This document shows, one piece after another, positions 24,101 through 36,905 of a stretch of 64,000 nt of DNA. The position numbers and the translations under genes are program-made. This stretch comes from Zonotrichia leucophrys gambelii. Lineage: Eukaryota; Chordata; Aves; Passeriformes; Passerellidae. Position 1 is the stretch's first letter; the number at the start of each line of letters is the position of its first letter. The stretch covers positions 62,032,421 to 62,096,420 of the forward strand of contig NC_088173.1 of the NCBI RefSeq assembly GCF_028769735.1, read 5' to 3'. The notes under the pieces were generated by a model. It saw nothing but the letters and a program-made list of their open reading frames with translations. It was not told the DNA's origin and did not search any database.

Positions 24101-25799
24101 AGTTTAAATGTACAAGAATGACCATAATCATCTTTGATCACCTTTCTGAAATTAGCACTCCCAAGAAATGTGGGGGGAGATTTTTTGCAGGAACAGCACT
24201 TTATTCATAAATCCTAACATGTAGATTTATAAACAGCATCTGTTTTCAGATATATTTTTGTGTGGTATAAAGATTAGTCTGTTGGAAATTTCTGCTGCTG
24301 GTTACAGAATACCTATAGCCAAAATGCTGGTTCATGTCTGCTAATAAGAGATGACTGTAAAAAAAAAAATACATTGTATTTTACAGTGGTTTATTTTCCA
24401 GTAATAGGAATTGCCTATATCCTTCCTCTGCTTCACACAGAATGTTTCCTAAGTTGGAACTAAGTTGCAAATCTGCAAAAGCCTTTTACTAATTCACTCT
24501 CTGCATACACATGATTAATGGCTGTGTGAATAGGTTGGGAATGACAGTGTTCTGCTTAATGGAGATGAGTAGACATGCACTCTGCACACTTATGATATAA
24601 TGAGTGTTTTGCTGAGTAAGGGTTGAGATTAAATGCTCTGTGTAAAGCTGAAAAGAATAAAAAAGAAATCTGGTTAATTAATAAATTATTTTCCAGGAAA
24701 CTGCTTAAATAAAAGAATATTGTTCAATACAAAATAATTCTTAATAAAATAATGTTTTAGTCCAGATTATATCAAATCTTGTTTAAATGCTATGGATACA
24801 AATGACCTAATAGTTATTTATATCATGAGCATATAAATATGTTACAGCAAGTAACACTATATGTAACTGGACAGCTATGCACAAATGCAAACATGTATTT
24901 ACCTCTTTTAACTCAATTCTATTTGGAATGTAATGTGATACTGTTTGCATCACACTATAAGCAGTAAAACTGCCTCTTTCAAGAACTCATTCCCATAAAA
25001 TGCCACTTACAACAGATGGAGGTAGAAATAATGCATTAAATAAGGAACAAATATTTACAGCTCTCAGCATATCATGGGCATTCATTAAAATTCAGCCTGC
25101 AGCAGGACTAGAATATATTCTTACTGATGTGGTATTTCACTGTTTGAAGAAAGCATGTCTTCTCTGCTGTTACTCTTCTCACTTGGCATATGATGTCAAT
25201 TTGTTCCAGTAATATTAAAAATTACTCGTTTTCTGTCATTTCAGCTGAATATGGATTCTTAATAAGATTGTGAAGCCATAGTAAAGATTTGGAAAATTCT
25301 TTAGTCCACCTTTTATAAACACAGAGTATTTTTTTCCTAAAGTTTGGGGTTCTGTAAATAATATAGGACATTTTGCACAGACTTTTGAAGGACTGAGTTT
25401 TAAAGGTAGCAAAAAATGTCTATATTTTCACTAAAAAATCTATTTCAATTATTTAGGGAGACTGTCCAGACTTTGTTTTGACTTCCTTTATATCAATCAG
25501 AGTTCACCTTCTGAACAATAAACTATGTTTCGGTGGCTAAATTATCTATTTTAGAGTAAACTTATTTTAAATGCTTGTGATTGTCTCATGAAAGAGAAAA
25601 AGTTCTTGGCAGCAGTGCATATGGATCAACTAGAGATGAACCATCAGTGTAATCAACTTCTCTGTTCAAATGTCCAGATCTTCACATGAAGAGAAAGCGA
25701 TCAAAGAGTCTCCCAATATCTATGCAGAGTATATTAAGGATATGGATTCAAACTTCCCACAGTAGTGCATGATGTGAGATTAGGAGCAACAGGAATTAA
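18131..25799. other. Long unique AT-rich stretch, no gene recognised
   Basis: No transposon, RNA gene or protein family was recognised in about 7.7 kb. ORFs such as 18821-19150 (109 codons) and 23769-24131 minus (120 codons) are AT-rich chance frames with no domain and no start context worth noting. A small perfect palindrome CAGAAGCTG-T-CAGCTTCTG lies near 19925-19943. The stretch around 24390-24660 is less repetitive and more balanced in composition and could be conserved non-coding DNA (see findings). Confidence 0.5.
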
Positions 25800-26032
25800 T
25801 TGAGACAGCAGAGGCCCTATCTGAAGTTAAGGAAAACTTTTCCACCATTAAGGACTGGAAGAGGTTGCCCAAAGACGTGGTGATGTCTCTGTCTTTGAAG
25901 GTTTTCAAGACCTGACTGAATCCAGTGCTGAGAAACCCAGTCCAACATCACAGATAAAGTTGTTTTCAGCAGGAAGTTGGATCAATAACCTCCTCAGATC
26001 CCTTCCAATCTTAAAAAATTCTCTGATTCTAA
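25800..26032 (+). mobile_element. Old CR1 LINE 3' end, plus strand, diverged
   Basis: Recognisable landmarks in order are 'GACTGGAAGAGGTTGCCC', 'GTGGTGATGTCTCTGTC', 'AAGGTTTTCAAGACCTGACTG', 'GGATCAATAACCTCCTCAGATCCCTTCCAATCTTAA' (in pieces) and 'CTCTGATTCTA'. They follow the order of the CR1 ORF2 end and 3'UTR. Divergence is much higher than in the other copies, so this is an old subfamily. Confidence 0.85.
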
Positions 26033-29000
26033 ATTGGGATAAACAGGAGATGAATCTGAAATCTACATCCTGACCTGAACTAAAGTACTAACATAGGTGC
26101 ATCCCATAGACATATACTGCATACTGAACTAGTGTTAATACAGAAAATAAAGGAAATAATAAATCATAAACTCAAGTTCTTTGAAATTGTCAAAAAGCAT
26201 TCAGATGAAGATGATAATGCTGCAATTGCACTCATGAATTTAAAAAATAAATTTGGACACTGACCTTCACCAAACTTTCATAGTAGCAGATGTAAAGAGG
26301 CATGATCTCTTCATGGTTAATATATTTTGAAAGTAAGAAACAAAGATAGAAATGAATAATTAATTCTTTAATGGAAGAAGATCAACAGTATACATCTGTG
26401 CTATGGACCCTAATGTACGGGTATCATGATCTCACAAAAGAAATGGGCATATAATTAACAAAATTAAATGCTCCTACCAAATTATTCAAGTTAATCAGTG
26501 TAATGCTGGCTTTGAAATATAATTGAATAATGAAATAACAGGGGAAATTCAGTATTAATAAAAACAACATAAAGGGTATTTAGAAAAGCAGTTCTAGTTA
26601 TGCATGCATAACGATAAGTCCTAGTCATTAAAAGTCAGGAAACAAACCTTAGAAAGACTTATGAACATGTTCTAAAATTGCCTGTGACAGCTGGAAGCGG
26701 TACTAGAATGTTAGGAAGCAACCCAACATAATTATATCATTATGTTAATCTTTGATGCACCTGGATCTTCAATATTGTGATCAAGCCTAGTCGCCCTGTT
26801 TTCAAATGAACTAAAAATGCACAAAACACATTGACAGAATTATCACTGAAGTGGAAATCAATTTCTGAGATTTCTTGAAATGGGAATGAAAAAAAGGATA
26901 TAATGACATATTAGGGGATAGTAAACAGGTCATGGAAGACTATCAGGAAAAGATATAGTCAAAATAAACTTTATTAAAGATCTATAAATATCATGTGTGG
27001 TATAAAAAGGCTGAATAGCAAAAGCCCACCTGTTACACATCTCAAGAAGCAGGCAGCAATCAATGTAATAATAAAACGGTTGAAATGAAACAATAACACT
27101 TTTTCACCTGCTAGAAAACTGCATCACAGAGTTTAAAATACAGTAGGGGCCTCCAGTATCAATATCTTTAAGGGCAATTAAACACTTATGTGTAAGAGAG
27201 TTCCATCAAGACCTATAAAATCAGAAGGTCTTAATGGAAATCTTCAGTTCTGAAAACTGCTAAACCTGTAGTTGCCAAAAGTTAGGAAGCTATTTCAAGG
27301 AAATGCCTTCTTCTTTCTTTCTTTAAATTGCTATCCAAGGCTTGCAAGACTGATTATATTTTTTTAATGATGAATGCCTCTTTTGCCTAATTGTGATATA
27401 TCATAGAACTTCATTTCAAATCCAATATATTGATAAGGGTTAAAGTGCACATTGAGATTTAAAGACACCGTTAATGAGGTAAAACCAACAGCTCATAAGT
27501 GTGTCTTTGAGTGTCTTGCATGAGACAAATCATTATTTTTGATTTTAACTGTGACATGGGTTCTCATTTTAAAATATTATAAGCATACTACCATCTTCCA
27601 TGAACTGTTATGGATGCTGGTAACCAAAAAAACCCCATTTTTAAGAATGCTTGAGACAATCCATGTTCATGTAAATCTTGTACTTAATTTTTACATGACC
27701 AAAACCATTTCTACAAAAGATAGCTTTCCTTTTCTATTGCTCCCCTGCAATACCTCTCATATGAGAGAGCCTGCTGATAGCTATCTGTGCTAAATGACTC
27801 TTCAGTACAAAGATGTTAGTGACATTGCAGCCCTGCAGGATAACAATCCATCTCTGTATCTAACACCTGCTTAATGGACCACAGGACATCTCTAAATCTC
27901 TCTACTGACATATTTGAGAAGGCCACCCTTGTGTTAAGCAGCAATGAAGCTGGTTTTACTGACACAGGACTTTCTATTTGCCTACTGGAAAATGAAATTT
28001 GGTGCATGTTAAACCTCTTTGAAGCAACTGTGGATGTGTACCTGCAGTGAAGATTAAACTAGCAACCATGTGATATGTTTGGTTTTTTCTCTGCTGGAAA
28101 CAAAATATGCAAGTTTTCCTACAAAGAAATCTCTCAATGATTCCTGCTTCTCTTGGGAATATTTAGTAATGGATATGCTTATAAACTATGTATTTCTTAT
28201 TGGTTCATGCATAGCTAATATGCACAGTAACCTTGATAACACCAACATTTTCAAATACCAATAATTTTTATAATTACTTTCATGTTACCTCCTCTTTTAT
28301 ATGCATATTTGTGTATTTTGTTGTTTTCATAAGTCCTGGGCAGCCTTCTATTTCAAAGGTTTAGATAGAAGTCTTTCCAAAATCCTAAACTCAGAAGATC
28401 CCTCTTAATTCCATGTGATGTACATTACTTTGGAAATATAAGCCATTCATACTTTCATCTTCCCAAGTAAATGTCAAAGTTTACATGTTAATAGTCATAA
28501 TTTTCTCTTATTCTCTGTTCATTAATTTCCTTTTGGATCTCTTCTCTTTATCAACTCCTTCCTTGTTGAAAAGCTGCCAGCAGCACTTAGAAACATTCCA
28601 AATAAAACACATACAATAAAGTGCATGATGGCTGTGAATCACTTGTAACTTAAAAAAACCCCAAAACATTATCTGCCAAAATAATGTAGTCATGTTCCTG
28701 TCTCTTCCTAGTAATCTTTTTGTCCCCTCGTATTTTAAAATCTGTTTTTTCCTGTACCTATTTCAAAGGGTGCCATTGTTTTTTGTTACCATGCAATTTT
28801 CTGTCTAGAATGGGATTATAATCCTAAATTATGTGGTATTTGGAATAATACTAAATTGGAAGTTTTTTAGTAGGCTGAATAAAGTAAGCAGCAATAAACT
28901 TAGTTACTTGAACAAGGAAAGCAAAGCCATAAATTGAGCAGAAGCCTCAGAAAGATGTAAGGCAGAAAAAATGAGCATAACCTGTGTAAAGATAGGAAGT

Positions 29001-30249
29001 GCCAATTTAAACATGGTCATACTCAGTCCAAAGAAGAGTTCTATGATATGTACAATTCCATGTTACAGAGAGAAAATATTCATACCATGGACTGTGGAAT
29101 TAGGACTGAGGTATCAATTATGGAAATGACACTTAAAAATAGGAAAATATTATCAGAAGGAAGGGAAATTGATGTTCTTACATGGAGTAGGAAGGAGTAA
29201 TTAAAAACAAGCCAAACTACTAGGAAAAGCTCTATAAAAATGAAAATGCCAACAGCATTGCAGTGGCTCCAGGAACAGTTCCCATCAGAGACATTATGGC
29301 AAAATTGAATAACCAGTCCAGCTGACTGGAAAGGAAATTGATACTTGCTGATAATAGACAGCTATATATAGCACTTAATAAAGCATAATGATAATTAGGC
29401 TTAAGTCATCATTTATTCTTTAGAATTGTTCTAAAGATTGTAGTTCTAAATTGTTCTAGATTGTAGTTTTAAAATAAGAACAGAATGTTGACTACAGTTT
29501 TGTGATGGAAGTTTCCTCATTTAATGTTCTTGTAAGACTGTAATATCTATCAACACCTGTGATTTTCTTGACACAAGAAGAATATTTTTTTCATGTTAAA
29601 GTGATATTTTTTATACTTCAATAAGCCTCTGTGTTTTTCCACTTGCTGTTCCTTTTTTTTTCTTTTCCCTCTTATGAAAACATACCTATTTTCAGATGTT
29701 GCAGTTGACTTTTGCTTAGATCTTGTATATACATACCCTTTACATATGTCCAGAAATGGAAATTGCATGATTGATGTTACAACTTTTCTGTCTTGATTAT
29801 ACAGCATAATGGACTGCATTAAATTTAGCATTTAATATTTAAATTTTGTGATAAGCTGTGTCACTATGGTCATGGAAAATGTACAGATATTGTGTTTATT
29901 GATGTGTCAGAATTCTTGGTTTAGTTGATTTCATGAGAAACTAAGAATTTAGGGGTTTGTGGCCTAGTGGTAAATTGGTTTCCTAGTTAATTCATTTTCA
30001 GATAAGAAATTGTGAAGCTTCAAGCTACCTTACTGTAGACTCTTTAGGTTAGCTGCCAGAGCCTCACCAGCACCCCAGCCTGTTTAGAATGGCATTCTAA
30101 ATGACCTTCAGCAGTGCCTGCATTCAGTTATTCACTTACATAGATTGTGCACATAGAGTACACATCTCACTGGAGTTCATTGTGATAGGAAAATTAGCAA
30201 CTATAACATAGATATGATTCATACAAAAACTTCTTTACAATGGGATATT

Positions 30250-30480
30250 TTTAAGACTGAGAGTAAGGCAGGGGTTCTCCATGGGAGTGGCAGGAGCGAG
30301 ACCTTCAGCCAGGAAGCAGGACAGGCTGGGGAGAGCCCAAGGCAGCCTCAGCCCTGGGCTTTGGGCATCTCCATGGGTCCAGGGATGTGCCAAGGCCAGT
30401 CTGTTTTGGTAGTCTGCTTTTGGACAGTTCTTGTGCTGCCTTACCCTCCCACAGGAAGAAGGAGGAAAAATCTCAACTTT
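30250..30480. other. GC-richer patch of unknown nature
   Basis: About 230 bp with visibly higher GC, and overlapping ORFs on both strands (30214-30498 plus, 30235-30489 minus). This composition is like that of LTR-derived fragments elsewhere in the window, but I found no LTR ends or target duplication. It is unclassified. Confidence 0.3.
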
Positions 30481-31645
30481 CCAAACCACAGATTGTGAAA
30501 GTATAACAATGGGCAGTAATCTGCTACTCTACAGAGGAATTTGGGCTCATTATTTTTGCAGCTCAGAGAATCCAGTAACTGTGCACTGCTTCTTTGTGTG
30601 CTTCATCTTAGAAATGACTGCACAAGGACCATCCAGCCATGAGCTCAGACCGGCCAGGTCCCTGTTGTGAGGGGTGTATTATTGTGCTTGGCTTCCAGCA
30701 GCCTCTTGCTTACAGAACATCTGAAGTTACAGCATACGGGGTTGTTTTTTATTTAGCCAATTCTTTTCTGCTAAGCTCTCACTCACTCAGTCCTTTTCTA
30801 GACTGTTTTGATCTATATGACTGTTCTTGATGAGCTTCATAAAGCTTGTGTTGACCAATATGAGCTCCAGGGATGTTCCACTTTTTATCAGCTACCAGAT
30901 ATTAAGACATAAACCACTACCCTTTCAAAGTGATAGACTACCCAGTTTTAAATCCATCTAACAGTCTGTACATCTAGTGCATATTGCCACCAAAGATTTC
31001 CTAGAATAATATTCTTCAGCAGAGAAGACATAACTAGAGATGAACATGATAGAAATCCTTAAAATAAAGACTGACATGGAGAAATTGAATAGATGGCTAT
31101 TCTCTGGATCAACTGAAAGGAGCAGGTGGTAAATTTGAAACAAAGATGAGAAACAGTTTCTTTTTAGAGCAGATGGAGGATATTTACAGCAGTTCACCAA
31201 AATTTTAAAAAAACCCAAACAAAAAATTAATTATGCAAAATTTATCAGAATGAGACGTACTATTTCTACTCAGCAGAGTGAATGTACTACAAACCACTGT
31301 AAAATTGAAAAGTGTGTCAGAAAAGAATGACAAATACAGTTCTTATATACTCAAGTTGTGCTACTGACCCTTGCATAGTAACTGAGAAGGATGAGTCTTC
31401 TAGCACTCAGTGCCATTCATGTCTGATAAAGACACTGGGTTTTGTAACAAAAATTAAACATTTTTTCTTACAGATATGGAGCCTGACCATGTATTATTCC
31501 CTATTATTAACTGAAGTAAGGGAGGCTATATAAAATATTACAACTTATTTTAAAAATATGTTTCTACTTAAATACAATATCACTATGCTCTGACAGCCAA
31601 AAATATTTTTAATACTTTTCAATCTGGATCCTCTGATCTGCTCAT

Positions 31646-31662
31646 AAAAAAAAAAAAAAAAA
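31646..31662. repeat. Poly(A) run (17 A)
   Basis: A 17-base A homopolymer. No retrocopy body or target duplication was recognised around it. Confidence 0.85.
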
Positions 31663-32639
31663 TCCAGTGAAATTATCAGCAGAGATTATTTGATGGTGTG
31701 TGGACTAAAGCTATTAAAGAAACATCAATACGTAAAACATGATTTTGAAGCTTAGTTTCTTTTATCCTTTCCATTATTTAATGACTAGATCTTCATCAGG
31801 AAAGACAAAGATGAGACTTTCTTTGCAAACAAGAACTAACTTGCTAGAAGTTGCTATTTTAAGTGTAGCCTGTTGTTAGGGTAACTAAAGTACTAAAAAT
31901 ACTTTAAATAAAAAGGACATTACCTTAAGAGCTACTCAAGTAGTCATAGCAACAGTGTTTTTTAGAATAAAAGCAGTTATAGAGCATTCTTTCCTCCTGA
32001 CCTGAAGTTTTACAATAATGCATAGCCAACTTTTATTTTTAAAATACATCTGTTTATCCAAAGTCAGAAAAAATTCAAATTAGGAATATTCTGGATTATC
32101 CCAAAGAATTTTATGTACATACAGGCTACTAACAAACTTAAACACACTTCAAAATTTTTATCACTCTTTTCGGAAAATTCCAGAAAACACATTCCTACTG
32201 CAGATTTATGGAGGCTCATACCAAATAAACACCTTCACATGTCTGTGCCTATAATAAATACACATTTTATTTTAACATTCATATACATTCTATATTTATC
32301 AGATAGATAATTTTCTCGACTGTTTTCTTTCAGAAATATGTCCTTGTGAAATTTTACTCTCTTGTTAGTAACAAAGACATATATTCCTATGATGAAGAAA
32401 TTTTCTATTTAAACCTAACATAAAATTTTACTACGTGATTACTTAAAAGTAGGTTTTTTTGACTAACACTAACTATACTGATCTTAAGGGCAAATTTATT
32501 TTTTTCATTTCTAAATCCAGGGAGTCCTTTAAAGTTTGCCTTCTTAAAGAAGCAATATTTTTGATTGTTGCTACTAACTGACATAGCTCAGAAAATGACT
32601 ATTAATCCTTCTTGCATGTCATTAACAGAGTTGCTAAAT

Positions 32640-32940
32640 AAAGGCCTTATTTAAAGCTTATTAAAGTCACTGTAAAGACATATTGTTTCCAATAACCTTT
32701 GAATCAGGCTTAACATTTATTTAGTTACAGGTGTACCACTAAAATGAAGGTTATAATATTAAGGAGTTATCACTGAAGACATAATATGAATGTAATGGAA
32801 TTTAATCTCTAACCAAGGGCCTAATTTGGCATGCAAATCCTTATTAGCAGAGATGACAGATACAAAGAGAAAAACATTGCTTGAGCTGAACCGCTCAGGT
32901 TGTGATTTCAGGAGTGAAATTAGAAATAAATAAATCAATA
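32640..32940. promoter_or_regulatory. Candidate conserved non-coding / enhancer-like segment
   Basis: This non-repetitive stretch holds an octamer ATGCAAAT (32831-32838, the POU-factor word), a TGACAG word typical of Meis/TALE factors close by, and several ATTA homeobox cores. Such clusters are common in vertebrate developmental enhancers but also occur by chance in AT-rich DNA. No conservation data are available here. Confidence 0.15.
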
Positions 32941-35663
32941 TAGTAGAAATGCACATTTAATGTCATTGAGAGGCATCAAGCATAGAAACTATGAGACAGT
33001 GACTCTTTAGGCCAAAGATATTGTAAAAGTTCCTTACCATTTCAGAACAAAATAGTGCCTCTTCTAAACAAATAAAATTTTAATACAAAATAAATAGTAC
33101 CTGTGTTTGGATAACACCAGAATAATTTTGTATTCAAAAGTCTCATTTCTGCGTGGATAATATTTTAAGCTTCTGAGAATTTTTAATATAAGCAGCATTC
33201 ATAATTAATTAAGGGAAAATTTAGGGTGATCATGTATGTGGTTTCTTCATTGCCTCCCACAATTATTTTTTGTCATATATCTCAACAGCTTATCAAAATA
33301 TTTTTATCACCACTTACATGGTCAATATCTTAAAATATGTTTATGGAACCATCTTAGAGAAATGAAAGGGATGCTCTACTATATGGATATTATACTATAT
33401 GGAAATATGAAAAATTTAGCACTAAAAACCATAAGCATTATTAAAATAAAATGGCAAAAACTCAGCTTTAATAAAAAGCTATGGATAAAAAAATAGGTGG
33501 AAGAAAGCAAATAGTAAGAGTCAAAAGAAATGGAAGAAGAAAAAGAAAAGTCTACCTTTCCTTTGTTGATAAATATATTACTGACAATAAATCTAATCAG
33601 AAATATAGGCTGAAAAAAATCATAGTTTGCCATAAATTCTAGTCAGGAATTGTGAAAGCAACTGAAATTTGTTGGAGAATTTTCTTTCTCAGCAGTATTC
33701 ATCTGTGTTTCAGACATTTCTTGTTATTACTACTCTCAAAAGGTTGCTACCTAGGTTTTCAAGCTTCAGAGTGTGTCTGTTCTTCTTACTCTGTTAAGTA
33801 AAGAAAACTCTTAAAGATTAAATTTTGTGAAAACATCATATATTCCAGGCTGACAACACTCTTCCAGAGGCTCCCACTGGAAAACTCTAAGGAGTAGAAA
33901 TTCCTGTTATGAATCCATTTTGGAAGCAGCAGACTTTAAGGTTTATTCACCAGTTCATTCTGAGATGATAAGTCAATGCTCACATCCGTTTTTCCAAAAC
34001 AGAATAATCCTTATAGTCATTCATGGTTCATTATGACTAAAGCACCTCTTCAGTCTCCTCTGCAAAATGCTCTCGTGAGGCTCCCAAAGCAGGGAGACAG
34101 AGACACCAAGGAATGGGTTTCCTCATGCCTTGTGAATAAGAAATCTGTGCTTATTTTGTGCTGGATTGTGCACAGACTAGGCAAACACAATCTTGCCTAA
34201 TGGAATGATTAAGTGTTTAAAATGATGTTTTAATTCAATCAATTAAAAGCATAAACAGCATGAGTTTGATTGAATCAGTTTAAAGAATTACACAGAAGTC
34301 AATGTGGCTGTCAGCAGGGGTGAAAAATTCATGTATCACCTACACACAGCTTGAATTCTGCATTTCTCAATTAGATATTACAAACAACCTACTCTATCAC
34401 AGAATAGCTCTTGAGTGAGAAAAAAAAGCATAGCAAAGCTTTGAGAACATGTGCAGTTAATTAAAATTTAGGCACTCAGCAACCACTGTCAAACATTTAA
34501 TAAATATGACAGATTGATTAGTCTTTATTTGTTCTGTGTCTTTCATAGACAATTTCTATGAAATGTTTGATAGATTTAATATTAAAATATGATTTTAAGA
34601 GGAAAAAAAGGTTTAGTATTCGACAAAATATCAGGCTTTTAGGAACATCTAATTTTAATATTCGGTAGATGCATTCTTAAAACACAATACATTAGAAAAA
34701 TCATAAATATTTAACTAATATTAATTGTACCAAGTACTTAAGATGTAGCAACATGAAAGAAAACAAAACCATGCAATTACAATTGTAATGTAAAATTGCT
34801 TTTATCCTACAATGCAGTCATTTATATGGTAATTTAATTATGTAAATGTTAGGGCAAGATTTTCCAGAAGTGCTCAGTTTTGGTCTAATTAAGTATTTAC
34901 TTCAGTGACAAAACTCATTGGCTCTAAGACAATTTTGATTAAAAGGAAAGATGGGAGGCAAACTGCTTTTGAAAAGATATGTTCCAAAAATTAACACCAA
35001 TATATTGTCATCAGATTTCTTATTTGAATGTATGATTTTAAATCCTTCGTAGTTACATGAACATGATATGATTATTAAAGTAAACTGATGTAGTTCCTTC
35101 CATTTCTATACTTTAGTTTATGTGCCTCTGCTTAGCAATTGTGTCCTATTAACTAAAGGTTTAATTGTAATCAATATAGGATATTTCATTTTATCTATAT
35201 TTTTCAGTAAAACATTTTCAGATTACTAATTTTCCTGTAAAATCTTATTATTGTATTAATTTCTTCACAGAAGAACTTTGCCATGATAAGAACTTAAAAT
35301 AACACCACTTTTAAGAATAATATAAAGAAATATAGACATGGAAGAAAATAATGCATTCACAGTTAGTATTCTTCCCTTTGATTCTTCTCATCTCATGCTT
35401 AGTGCATCAGCTTGGCTCCAATAACCTAAGTTTCAGAAGAAAAGAAAGACTATTTTTTGGACTGAGAGTTTTCACATCATTCATGCACTAATGAATACTT
35501 TGGAACAAACTTATGTTAGTATTTTACTAATGGCATTTAATTCTTCATCTGAAAAAAAGGGCTGAAGTAGTAAACTTTTCCAAATAATATTAAATACGTA
35601 ATCAAAAAACCCTCAAAATATCTTATATGCCAGCACAAATTTTGCAAGCAAGGAATTGGTGAG

Positions 35664-35890
35664 AGTAGGTTGAGGTTAGACGTTAGGAGAAAGTTCCTTA
35701 CTCTGTGGGTGGTGAGGCACGGGAACAGGTTTCCCAGAGAAGTTGTGGATGCCCCATCCCTGAAAGAGTTCAAGGCCAGGTTGGATGAGGGTTTGAGCAA
35801 CCTGGTCCAGTGGAAAGGGTCCCTGCTCATGGCAGGGGGCTTGGTGATCACTGTGGTCCCTTCCAATCCAAACAACTCTCTGATTCCATT
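35664..35890 (+). mobile_element. CR1 LINE 3' end, plus strand
   Basis: The frame from 35670 reads RLDVRRKFLTLWVVRHGNRF, then PREVVDAPSLKEFKARLD, the typical end of CR1 ORF2. The frame runs on into 'LVQWKGSLLMAGGLVITVVPS', so the usual stop is lost. The tail 'TCCCTTCCAATCCAAACAAC' and 'CTCTGATTCC' matches the CR1 3'UTR. Only the last 230 bp or so is present. Confidence 0.93.
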
Positions 35891-36579
35891 AATTAAAAAT
35901 ACGTAATTCAAAAGAATTTGCCAGAAAAGGTGTGTGTGAGAGACTGAAATGTTGAAGATTAATGACTCACACATTTGCAAAAGCAGCAAATGTTTCACTG
36001 AGGTCAGATTTGCACACAGACTCCCCAACCAATTAATTACCATTAATGATGGTAATAATCAAATTCAGATACCAAATTCTGAATGTTCAGATATGTTCAG
36101 CCATTCAGAATCAATGTAGATAGCTACTTTAAAATTATACTTAAGAAACCGAATGCAGAATCATACATGTGAAATTGATCAGGTATGATTTTAAAGATTA
36201 GACTAAAAATATTTGCCCATTCATTTAATTCAGTAGTTCAGATTCTAATAAACAATAATCTTTCTTGCTTATGATTACATGGATGTTACAGACTATTTAA
36301 TTTCTCAGCTATCATAAGTCTTATTCTATTAAAAAAAAAGGTACAAAGCAGGAATGAAAAGGAAAGAGGAAAGTTCGGACCTAAATACAAAATTTAAAAA
36401 GCACAGAGACCACGACAGGATAATAGCAGAATACCCCTGCTACTAGGAGTAACTTTCAAAGTGCTTCAGTACATGCTTTACATGAGTAGTTGAATCTAAC
36501 AAACATAAAACTTCTAAAAATTCCCCTGCCTTTCCAAAAATCTTTTGCTATTTATGAGACTAAATTAAATTTATTTCTA
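35891..36579. other. Short unique AT-rich stretch
   Basis: Nothing recognised between the CR1 tail and the target site of the 1.3-kb LTR. Confidence 0.55.
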
Positions 36580-36780
36580 CATGTTGTCATGGTTTGACCA
36601 GGAAGAAGTGGGAATTCTGGGAAGCTGTGGTCAAACCAATGAAGGTTTTGGGTTTCATACTGACACCTGGTGTAGCCAGTGGGGTTTGGACACACCTCCG
36701 AGAATACACAGGGGTTAAAAGCAAGGCACTGCCCTGGCACTTCCTCTTTTGGACATCGTCGGGCGAAGAGGTCAGATCTC

Positions 36781-36905
36781 CCCCCCGCCCGGCCCGCTGC
36801 TGCGGGGGGGGGGGGGGGCCGGCCACGGGGTGGGCCGGGGGCCTGGACAGAGAGGGGGTTGGGGGGGCTTGGGGGGGGGCTTCGAGGATGGAAGGGTGGA
36901 AGGTC
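36781..36905 (+). repeat. G-run-rich tract, likely G-quadruplex former
   Basis: At least four runs of three or more G lie close together on the plus strand: a run of about 14 G near 36805-36818, then GGGG, GGG, GGGGG, GGGGG, GGGGGGG and GGGGGGGGG. The pattern fits the G3+ N1-7 rule for intramolecular quadruplexes in most of its length. It lies in the interior of the LTR. Confidence 0.75.

Larger units (their letters stand above)
26033..35663. other. Long unique AT-rich stretch, no gene recognised
   Basis: About 9.6 kb with no recognised gene. It contains a GC-richer patch (30250-30480), an A17 run (31646-31662) and two stretches with clustered transcription-factor-like words (32640-32940 and 34740-34990), listed or discussed separately. 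The ORFs present (at most 94 codons) have no recognisable domains. Confidence 0.5.

Noticed and set aside
23769..24131. 120-codon minus-strand ORF as a membrane protein gene
   Set aside because: The hydrophobic end (FLLFIYIFLILISSILF) comes from AT-rich codons; no family resemblance and no gene context.
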